Below are positions 15,746-24,000 of a stretch of 64,000 nt of DNA, one piece after another. The DNA is from Luteolibacter sp. Y139. Lineage in GTDB: Bacteria; Verrucomicrobiota; Verrucomicrobiia; Verrucomicrobiales; Akkermansiaceae. How positions within the stretch are numbered: the first letter of the stretch is position 1; each line of letters begins with the position of its first letter. Made by a program: the position numbers and the translations under genes. The notes under the pieces are model-generated. The model was given only the letters and a program-made list of their open reading frames with translations. It did no database searches and was not told the DNA's origin. The stretch lies in NCBI RefSeq assembly GCF_038066715.1, contig NZ_JBBUKT010000001.1, forward strand, positions 930,001-994,000, read 5' to 3'.

Positions 15746-18208
15746 ATGGCAAAGAGTGACAACCGCAAGCGGGGCGAAGTGCCCGAAGCCCCCCGATGGT
15801 CCAATGAGGTCATCGGGATCATCCTGATTTGCGCCGGGCTGCTCGCCTTCCTGTCCGTCATCTCCTACACCTCCGAGGATTTACCGGCGGACTGGGGACG
15901 TTGGACCGATATTTTTGGCAAGAAGAGCCACAATTTCATCGGAGGCCTGGGGGTCGGGCTTGGCTTCCTGCAAAAGAGCTTGTTCGGCTCTGCAGCCTTT
16001 GTCGTCCCCCTCGCACTCATCTGGTTCGGCATCGCGAAGCTGGTCTTCGATGCCCGGCTTTGGCCTAGGACGATGCTCGGCTTCGCCGTGCTGGCCCTAA
16101 GCGGCGCCGCCTTCATGCACGTCCTCAACGGTGCGGTGAGCCCCTTCACCGGCCCCGGCGGCGTCACCGGCTACCTGCTCGGTGAGTTCGTGTTCCTGCG
16201 GCTGATTGGAAAGGTCGGCTCGCTGATCCTTCTCGGCGGCACCTACATAGTAGCCCTGATTCTACTCACCGGCCAAAAACCCATCGGCTTCGTCAAGGGC
16301 TGCTCACGCATGCTCGCCGACCTCATCGCCCGCTTCCGCGAACGGCGCCAGCAATCGAGCCTCGAAACCGCCAAGGAAGAACTCCGCACCACCGAGCGCG
16401 AGCGTGACCGCGAACGCCGCCGCAAGGAACGTGAAGCCGCGAAGTCCAACACGACGGCGCCCGCACCGGAACCCGAAGCCGAGCCCAACCCGCAAGCGGA
16501 ACTCCCGCTCCGCGAAACACCCGCTCCGCAGATCATCGATGCCTCCCAGCGCCGCATCGCAGCGACCCAGCCGGGTGCCAAGCCATTCGATCACAAGTCC
16601 GCCGGTCACCTCTCTCTCTCCACCGCCGGTTTCGAAGACTACGACCGGCCCGGCTTCGATCTGCTGGATCCTCTTCCCGAAGAAGAAGCGCCCGAAACGA
16701 ACCGCGACGAGCTCCTCGCCACCCAGCGCACGATTGTCGATACCTTGCGCGCCTTCGGCATCGAGGTGACCGCGGGCGACATCACCCGTGGTCCGACCAT
16801 CACCCGCTACGAGATCTATCCCTCCACCGGCCTGCGCGTTTCACGCATCTCGCAGCTTGAGGCCGACCTCGCCCGCGCTACCCGCGCCGAGCGCATCAAT
16901 ATCCTCGCCCCGATTCCCGGTAAGGACACCGTCGGCATCGAGCTCGCCAACTCACAGAAGGTTTCCGTCCCATTGCGCGAACTCCTGGAAGACCCGGAGT
17001 TCAGTTCGGCGAAGAAAAAGATCCCGCTCGCACTCGGCAAGGATGTCTACGGCAAGACCGTCATTGGCGACCTCGCCGCGATGCCCCACTTGCTCGTCGC
17101 CGGTGCCACCGGTTCGGGCAAGTCGGTCTGTATCAACTCGATCATCGCCTCGATGCTCTTCAAGTTCGGGCCGCATGAGCTGCGCTTCATCATGGTCGAC
17201 CCGAAGGTCGTCGAGATGCAGATGTACAACAAGCTGCCGCACCTTGTTGTCCCGGTCGTCACCGATCCGAAGAAAGTCGTCGCCGCCCTCAAGTGGGTGG
17301 TGAATGAAATGGAGAAGCGCTACCGCGTCTTCGCCAAGACCGGCGTGCGGAATTTCGACTCCTTCAACAACCGCGTCCGCCCGGAGAAAACCGACACCCC
17401 TGCCGAAGAGGCCGCGGAAGACACTCCTCCTTGGAATGCCGATGAGGAAGTGGACATGGAATCCATCGAGTCCATCGCCTCAGCTCTCGAATCTGGCGAA
17501 CTCGGCCCCGAAGCGGACGAAGACGAGCTTCCGATCGAGGAAGAGAAGATCCCGGATCGCTATCCTTACATCGTCGTGCTCATCGACGAGTTGGCGGACC
17601 TCATGCAGACCGCGCCGGCCGATGTCGAAATGTGTATCGCGCGTATCGCTCAAAAAGCGCGTGCCGCCGGCATCCACCTCATCATCGCGACCCAGACGCC
17701 ACGCGCCGACGTCGTCACCGGCATCATCAAGGCGAACATCCCTTGCCGCATCGCCTTCCAGGTTTCGTCACAGCTCGACTCGCGCGTCATCCTCGACACC
17801 AAGGGCGCAGACAAGCTCGTCGGCAAGGGCGACATGCTCTACCTCCCGCCCGGCTCCGCGAAACTGGAGCGCTCGCAAGGCGCCTTCGTTTCCGACGAGG
17901 AAGTCGAGCGACTCGTGAATCACTGCGCCGCCCAGGCCGAACCGAACTTCGAGGTCGATATCCAGCGCTCCATCGACAACGGTGGTGACGACGGCGACGA
18001 CGAGGACGACATTTCACCGGCCGATGAAGAGCTCATCATGAAGTGCATCGACGTCGCACGTCAGGAGCAGAAGTGCAGCACCTCCCTCCTCCAGCGCCGC
18101 CTGCGCCTCGGCTACACCCGCGCCGCCCGTATGGTGGACATCCTCGAGGCCCGCGGCGTCGTCGGCCCCGGCGACGGTGCCAAGCCCCGCGAAGTGTATC
18201 TTAAATAA
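15746..18208 (+). CDS. ftsK: DNA translocase FtsK/SpoIIIE
   Basis: 820 residues. The N-terminal membrane part (about residues 20-185) has four or five hydrophobic segments that anchor it at the septum. A charged linker rich in R, E and P (about 190-280) follows. The motor contains Walker A GATGSGKS (about 453-460) and Walker B near VVLIDELADLM, and an acidic insertion (about 545-600). The C-terminal winged-helix gamma domain (SLLQRRLRLGYTRAARMVDILEARGVVGP) recognises polar DNA sequences. It pumps chromosome dimers or trapped DNA during division. It is convergent with the lipoate ligase-like gene across a small hairpin. Confidence 0.96.
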   Translation: MAKSDNRKRGEVPEAPRWSNEVIGIILICAGLLAFLSVISYTSEDLPADWGRWTDIFGKKSHNFIGGLGVGLGFLQKSLFGSAAFVVPLALIWFGIAKLVFDARLWPRTMLGFAVLALSGAAFMHVLNGAVSPFTGPGGVTGYLLGEFVFLRLIGKVGSLILLGGTYIVALILLTGQKPIGFVKGCSRMLADLIARFRERRQQSSLETAKEELRTTERERDRERRRKEREAAKSNTTAPAPEPEAEPNPQAELPLRETPAPQIIDASQRRIAATQPGAKPFDHKSAGHLSLSTAGFEDYDRPGFDLLDPLPEEEAPETNRDELLATQRTIVDTLRAFGIEVTAGDITRGPTITRYEIYPSTGLRVSRISQLEADLARATRAERINILAPIPGKDTVGIELANSQKVSVPLRELLEDPEFSSAKKKIPLALGKDVYGKTVIGDLAAMPHLLVAGATGSGKSVCINSIIASMLFKFGPHELRFIMVDPKVVEMQMYNKLPHLVVPVVTDPKKVVAALKWVVNEMEKRYRVFAKTGVRNFDSFNNRVRPEKTDTPAEEAAEDTPPWNADEEVDMESIESIASALESGELGPEADEDELPIEEEKIPDRYPYIVVLIDELADLMQTAPADVEMCIARIAQKARAAGIHLIIATQTPRADVVTGIIKANIPCRIAFQVSSQLDSRVILDTKGADKLVGKGDMLYLPPGSAKLERSQGAFVSDEEVERLVNHCAAQAEPNFEVDIQRSIDNGGDDGDDEDDISPADEELIMKCIDVARQEQKCSTSLLQRRLRLGYTRAARMVDILEARGVVGPGDGAKPREVYLK

Positions 18209-18212
18209 GGGG

Positions 18213-18233
18213 GTGTCGACGTTCCGTCGACAC
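18213..18233. terminator. Perfect 8-bp hairpin between ftsK and the lipoate ligase-like gene
   Basis: GTGTCGAC (18213-18220) and GTCGACAC (18226-18233) flank a GTTCC loop five bases after the ftsK stop. It is symmetrical and could serve both convergent genes, but it lacks a T-run on either side, so terminator function is only suggested. Confidence 0.4.
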
Positions 18234-18254
18234 GACGCGGCACGTCCATGCTCC

Positions 18255-18896
18255 TTAGCACCGCTCCTGCCACGCATCACTGGCATAGCGCGTCGCCGCC
18301 GTCTCCGCGATCCAGGCAGCCTCCGGGAAAAGCTCTCCCTCCACCACCTGCTCCGCCAGCGCCGCTGCCAGAGCCCGCGGACAAGCCTCCGCCATGACCG
18401 ACCCTTGGTGTAGCAAGCCACGTGAAGTCCGGCGCTGGCCAGCCCCGGCAATCTTCCTTCCCGTCACATCCATCACATCGTGCTCCACCGGCTGGAGAAA
18501 ACATTCCCCCCCGATCGCCGGCGGCATCTCTCCGGAGAGCCGCGCCTCTACCCCTGCATCCCGCAGCGCCGAAACCAGCGCCGCATGGATGACCCGGTAA
18601 CTTTCCCCACCCCGTGCCTCCGCTAGACCGAACCCGCTCGGCACGAATAAAGTGTAGGTCCAATCCGCGCGGTGATCGACGATCCCGCCACCCGTCCAGC
18701 GCCGCACCCAATGCAGCCCATAGGCTGGCAGATCAGCGGTTTTCACAAAGTAGCCTAGGCTCCCCCACCCCGGCAGCCACCGGTAGCTCCGCAGCACCGG
18801 CACCTCGCAGTTCTCCGCCAACCATTGATCCACGGCCATGTTTTCCGGCCCGTCACGCGGGACGGGATCGAGCCAAAGCTGGAGCTGGGGAAGCAC
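18255..18896 (-). CDS. Lipoate-protein ligase A / LipM-like protein
   Basis: 213 residues of the biotin/lipoate A/B ligase fold, expected to attach lipoyl or octanoyl groups to lipoyl domains. RRWTGGGIVDHRADWTYTL and GRKIAGAGQRRTSRGLLHQGSV carry the substrate loop and likely catalytic lysine. Start chosen at the GTG 18896, giving VLPQLQLWLDPVPRDGPENMAVDQWL, which is the normal family N-terminus; a TTG at 18938 would add 14 residues that do not fit. Ligase or octanoyltransferase cannot be separated here. It is divergent from cbiX. Confidence 0.8.
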   Translation of the reverse strand: MLPQLQLWLDPVPRDGPENMAVDQWLAENCEVPVLRSYRWLPGWGSLGYFVKTADLPAYGLHWVRRWTGGGIVDHRADWTYTLFVPSGFGLAEARGGESYRVIHAALVSALRDAGVEARLSGEMPPAIGGECFLQPVEHDVMDVTGRKIAGAGQRRTSRGLLHQGSVMAEACPRALAAALAEQVVEGELFPEAAWIAETAATRYASDAWQERC

Positions 18897-18985
18897 GGGC
18901 GAAACGTGGGGCTCGCAGCGGGAACTTCCAAGCGCCAAGGAAACACAGGCTTGCCTGAGGCCCCGTCCCGCGCACCCTTCGGGGC

Positions 18986-19807
18986 ATGCCCTTCACGCCC
19001 AAGCCGCACGCCGCCCTGCTCATTGTCGGCCACGGCTCGACCGAGAATCCGGATTCCTCCACGCCCTACTTCGACCACGCCGACGAGATCCGCCGGCTGG
19101 GTGCTTTCGGCGAAGTCCACTGCTGCTTTTGGAAGGAAGAGCCTTCCATGCGTGAGGCGGAATACCTCATCGACGCCGACGAGGTCTATGTGGTGCCGGA
19201 TTTCATCAGCGAGGGCTACTTCACCCAGGACGTCATTCCCCGGGAACTGCAGCTCGAAGGCCCCACCACGAGTCGCGCCGGAAAAACCTGGCACTACACG
19301 TTGCCGGTTGGCGTGCATCCCTCGATGACCGGCCTGCTTCTCCGCCGCGCCAGGGAAGTCGCGCCCGATGCCGATCCCGCGCAGACCACCCTCTTCATCG
19401 TCGGCCACGGCACCGGGTTGAATCAGAACTCGACCAAGGCCATCAAAGACCAGGCCGCACTCATCAAGGCTTCTGGCGCGGGTTACGCCGAAGTGCTCGA
19501 CGCCTACATGGAAGAGCAGCCGTTCATCGCCGAATGGGCCGCCCTCGCCACCACGCCGAATGTCGTCGTCGTGCCATTCTTCATCGCCGATGGCCTTCAC
19601 AGCTATCAGGACATCCCCGTGCTGTTAGGCATCGAGGCAGAACCCGGCGAAGCCGCCAGCCAGCGCGAGGTCTTCCGCCACAATCCACATCACGTGCGTG
19701 GCAAGACCCTCTACTACTCTTCCGCCATCGGGACCGAGCGGCACCTTGCCGATGTCATTCTCGATCAGGTCGCCGATTTCGACGCGAAATATCATGAAGC
19801 TCGCTGA
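18986..19807 (+). CDS. CbiX-family sirohydrochlorin chelatase
   Basis: 273 residues with two chelatase-like halves, each with a conserved histidine: H16 in IVGHGSTENP and H141 in IVGHGTGLNQN. This fold inserts cobalt or iron (nickel in some) into sirohydrochlorin on the way to cobalamin, siroheme or F430. Metal is not predictable here and no other cob or cys gene is near. The next gene overlaps it by 14 nt in another frame and encodes a DR2241-like cysteine protein, so the two are expected to work together. Confidence 0.88.
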   Translation: MPFTPKPHAALLIVGHGSTENPDSSTPYFDHADEIRRLGAFGEVHCCFWKEEPSMREAEYLIDADEVYVVPDFISEGYFTQDVIPRELQLEGPTTSRAGKTWHYTLPVGVHPSMTGLLLRRAREVAPDADPAQTTLFIVGHGTGLNQNSTKAIKDQAALIKASGAGYAEVLDAYMEEQPFIAEWAALATTPNVVVVPFFIADGLHSYQDIPVLLGIEAEPGEAASQREVFRHNPHHVRGKTLYYSSAIGTERHLADVILDQVADFDAKYHEAR

Positions 19808-20447
19808 ACGCCTTTCCGCCGCCGTCGCCGGAGGCATCCGCCGCATCGGTCAGATCGCCATCCGTCCACAGGACGGTGTCTACTTGCTGTGTCACATCGA
19901 CGACGAGAACAGCGACGCCTCCTTGTTAGAAAAATTCGAGGGCTCTGCCACTGCACGCGATCTCTCCACGTGGGCGGAAGATGGCCACTATCGCTTCACC
20001 AAGGGCGAGCTCTCGCTCAAGCGCGGCTGGCTGCTCCAGCTCTCCTCATCCGAAGAACTCCGGCAAGCGCTCGATCACTTCTACCCCGCCGCCGCCGGCC
20101 TATGGTTTGCTCAGCACGACGGCCGCCTCGAAATCGAACACCTGCGCGACAAGCTCAACCGCCAGACCGGCATGTATCGCTTCGCCCGCACCCTCAGCGA
20201 TGCCGGTGCCCAGCGACTGGTGAGCGAGGTCTGCGGACCGGGCCATTGCTGCGTGAAAAAAATCCTCTGGCAACTCGACGCGAACACGCCACTCGAAGAC
20301 AGCGAGGCCAGCCGCTTCGACGGAGTCACCGGAGACATCGATCGATCGCAAGCCATCCCCTTGTTGTGTCGCGAGGCCTGCAATCACTTCGTAGCCGAAG
20401 CACGCAAGGCCTCGAAAGCCGAGCAGGACGCCAAGGCAACTGGCTAA
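19794..20447 (+). CDS. DR2241-like 4Fe-4S protein, partner of the CbiX chelatase
   Basis: 217 residues from the ATG at 19794, inside the 3' end of cbiX. The middle is an alpha/beta domain, and the cysteines C147, C152 and C153 (VCGPGHCCVKKILW) together with C192 and C196 (LLCREACNHF) resemble the 4Fe-4S region of DR2241 of Deinococcus, where as I recall it a CbiX-like domain and this domain lie in one protein. Here the parts are two overlapping genes. The open frame upstream (from 19698) is antisense-like in composition and not used. Its stop shares CTAA with the convergent sigma gene. Confidence 0.65.
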   Translation: MKLAERLSAAVAGGIRRIGQIAIRPQDGVYLLCHIDDENSDASLLEKFEGSATARDLSTWAEDGHYRFTKGELSLKRGWLLQLSSSEELRQALDHFYPAAAGLWFAQHDGRLEIEHLRDKLNRQTGMYRFARTLSDAGAQRLVSEVCGPGHCCVKKILWQLDANTPLEDSEASRFDGVTGDIDRSQAIPLLCREACNHFVAEARKASKAEQDAKATG

Positions 20448-20998
20448 CGGACCATTGCCATGTCCGACTCCCTCAATCGCGCCTCGATGCTCTTCCTCAG
20501 ATTCTCGCGGATCTGAAAGAGGCGCGCCTTGAGCGTGCCGGGACTCCGGCTGAGATTCTCCGCATACTCCTTCAGCGGCCTGTCCGTGGCATACCTCACG
20601 AAGAGCAGCTCCTGATCGCGCGATGACAGTCGCTCCAGACAGTCCTTCAAGACATGGAGCATCGCCTCGTCGTCCACCTCGGCAGCAGGGTCGAACACCG
20701 GTGATAGATCAAGGTTCTGCCGGTCGGAGAATACCCGCTGATCACGACGCTGCTGCCTCAGTTGGTTGAGCACTTCCAAACGAGCGATGGTGAACGACCA
20801 CGCCTTGAAATTCGAACCCGCCTCGAAGTTTGCCCTCTTTTGCCAAAGGATCATATTCGCTCTCTGCAACAGGTCCTCCGCTTCATGGTGATTGGTGACC
20901 AGCGATTTGATGTAAAGCAGGAGCGATCGCTGATGCGAAATGAGCAACTCTTCAAACTCGACGGGTGTTGTCGACGGGCAACCTGGGTGAGTGGTCAT
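20444..20998 (-). CDS. ECF sigma factor, Rhodopirellula/Verrucomicrobium family
   Basis: 184 residues, sigma-70 regions 2 and 4. Region 2: EELLISHQRSLLLYIKSLVTNHHEAEDLLQRANMILWQKRANFEAGSNFKAWSF in pieces, with the RNA polymerase-contact and -10 recognition helices. Region 4: LSSRDQELLFVRYATDRPLKEYAENLSRSPGTLKARL. This matches the TIGR02989 type found mainly in Planctomycetes and Verrucomicrobia. No anti-sigma gene is adjacent. It starts 28 nt after the stop of the giant sugar-dehydrogenase protein, in the same direction, so the two may be linked. Confidence 0.9.
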   Translation of the reverse strand: MTTHPGCPSTTPVEFEELLISHQRSLLLYIKSLVTNHHEAEDLLQRANMILWQKRANFEAGSNFKAWSFTIARLEVLNQLRQQRRDQRVFSDRQNLDLSPVFDPAAEVDDEAMLHVLKDCLERLSSRDQELLFVRYATDRPLKEYAENLSRSPGTLKARLFQIRENLRKSIEARLRESDMAMVR

Positions 20999-21026
20999 GC
21001 AAAGAAAAAACGGGAGAAGGGTGATG

Positions 21027-24000
21027 TCATGGCTGGACTCTCAGCTGAAGGAACAGCCTCGACTTCCCGGCCAAGGTACCGGGGCTGATCGATAGCGTGA
21101 CGGTCTCGTAAGCGGGATCCGCATCGGGGACCGAGGCTTCCTCGGTCACGGAAAGCGGCACCCAGTCGACCAGGTTCTCGCTGCCGCGATATTCATAGTG
21201 AAGTCCCGCGGTGCCATGCATGCGCAGCCGCCGGTGACTGAAACGGAACTGACCTGCCGAAGGCTTCACCTGTAGCAGCACAGGGGTGGCGCGGGAGTCA
21301 TCCGCGAGCCCCGGATTGGTGCCGAAAGCCCACTCGCCGAGGTTATCGATTCCATCGCCATCCGGGTTCGCGGCAGGATCGCCTTGTGGTGTGGTCACAT
21401 TGCCAAACTCCGCCTCACGCCACTCTTCATAAGTCGCATAGGGATGGACATCCTGGTGGATCCATGCCGCCACAAGTTCCGCTGCTTCAAGATCCGGCAC
21501 CGTCGTCGCGAGCGGCGGCATGCGGCTGTAGCCGTTCGCTCCGGTGATGCGGTTGAAGATGATCGAATGAGGCACGTTGCCCGCTACCACGAGACGGTCG
21601 TCGGGATGCAAGGGCGCATCCACCGTAGCGCCATTGAGCAGCCCCGTCTCAAGCAGCGACAGATGAGCCCTGCCGTCCCAATTCCCCCCACCCGTCCCAC
21701 CGGCCTTGTGGCAATAGGCGCAATTCACATCAAGATACGAGCGAACCCGCGTCTCAAGGGACTGCGCGGTCTCATCCGGCCGGTAGTGCCGCGGCAGGCT
21801 CGCGGGATTACCGCTGAAGCCGGTGAGGTAACCGGTGGACGAGAGCGCACTGAGCAGATTGCCAGACACGCCTGAGATACTTCCCGGGGCATTCAGCTGG
21901 CGCATGGTGAAGGAAAGCGCATGACCAGCCTCCGGCGTATGACAGGTCATGCACGCCGCACGCGAGGGAATCTCCCAGGTCACGCTCGTCGGCGCACCGT
22001 CGAGGGTGATGCTCACCGGCACGTTCTCACCATTGTCGTTGGCAAGGACCGCGTCGGTTTGACTGCCGCCGTTGACGGCATTCCATCGATACGAGATGCC
22101 GTAGGCACCGCTGTCGTTCTTCACCAGAAAGCGCGTCTCCAGCCGGCGGCGTGGCGAACCGGCGACCGGACGCCGGTCAATGTAGCTTTGACCGTCAATC
22201 GTGCGGGTGAAGGTTTCCCACGCGACAGGATAGTCGAAATGCTTCACCCAGATCATCCCGCTGGGAAAACTCCATGGGCTATCCTGCGAGTAGCCAATGG
22301 TCTTGGTCGCATCGTTGACCAAGAACCACCTTCTCTTTTCTGCCCGGTCCGACCAGAAGCGGAGATTGGGCTGGTAGTATTGCCCGCCGGGGTTCGGCGA
22401 CAAGTCGGTGAGGTCGGCGAAGAAGTTCGTCGCAGCCAGCGTCGGGGGAAGATTGCTGTCGTCGGTTCCAATCGTGAGGCGCTTGATCCCGCCGGTGCCC
22501 TGGTTGGTGCCATTGTTACCACGGTCCAGTAGCAAGATATCGCCGGTGCGCGGATCGGGCAGCAGTCCGACAATGGCAACCTCTCCGGCCAGGCGATTGA
22601 TCACCGGTGCGCCGGACGTGCGTTGCACGCTCCAGATGTTTCCGGACACGTAGTCGGCACAGATGTACTTTCCTGTTAGATCGGGCAGAGAGGTGCCGCG
22701 ATAGACGAAACCACCCGTGATCGAGGCCCCTTCCAAACTGCCGCCACCATGCCCGTAGTCCCACAATGGCGGGGTGATCGTGGCAGCCGACTCCGGTGCG
22801 CCATTGAGGAGATCCCCCGCGCGTTGCCCCGCTGCACTGCCTTCGCGCCAGCCCCAGCCACCATTGTTGCCGGGATGGAAGACATCGACTTCCTCGCGGT
22901 TGCTGCGGCCGACATCCCCCACCCACACTTCATCCACCTTGCCGTCGCCGTTGTTGTCCTCGGCGGAGAATTGCCACGGATTGCGAAGACCCATCACGAA
23001 AATCTCGGTGCGAACCTGTCCGGGATTGAGAGCAATACCATTGAAGGTGGTGGCACCGACCAACGGATTGTCGGGAGGCACCGCATAGCGGGCAACACCA
23101 CCCGGCCGCGGAATCATCAGGTCCGCGTCGTTTCCATTGGGATCCGTGTCCGCGCCCGGATCGGCATTCGGCGGCAGGCTTCCGGGACGCTTGTCCACGT
23201 CGATGCGGATGATGCAGGACCACAGGTTTCGATCCACGTGCTGCGAATTATTGTGGCCGTCCTCTTGCGTGCCCTCGTCGCCGAAGCTGACGTAGAGGTA
23301 GCCATCCGGACCGAACTCGCAGCTGCCGATGTTGTGAATCGTATCGTCGCAATCCTGCTCGATGATGATCTCCTCGGGACCGGCAGTGAAAGGAGCGGTC
23401 GTCTGGCAAGTGAAGCGCGACAAACGCACCGAGTGGGCATTCGAATTGTAGGTGACGTAGATCTGCCCGTTGCTTGCCCAGTTCGGATGCACGGCGATTC
23501 CCTTGAAGGCCTGCTCGTTGTTGTCGTGATTCACCGAAGCGCTGATATCCAGCACCTGCACCTTGGTCGGCGCCGCCATGTCCGGAATCAGGAAAACACG
23601 GCCGTCACCTTCCGAAACGAACAGCTTCTTGTTGTCACCCGGCACCGTGCTGAATCCATGCGGCGAATCGAACGTGATGCCCGGAAAAGCATCCACCAGC
23701 CGCAGCTCACCCACCGGAGGAGTGGAGGGCATCGAGACGAATGCCGAATCGAAGCGGGGATTCGCGGTGAAGTGAATCGTGACCGTGCCGGTATCGGTCA
23801 GCGTGCTCCCCGCACCTTGGATCTTGTAGGTGAATGTATCCGTCGCAGGCGTCCCGGAGAGATGCTGATAGAGAATCGTACCGTCAGAATTCACTGTGGC
23901 CGTGCCGTGCGCGGGTGGCGAATCGATGGCGAGCGAGGGGCGCGCAATGAGACCCGTATCGTTGTCCAGCACCTTAAAGCGCGCCTTGCCGAGGTGATGC

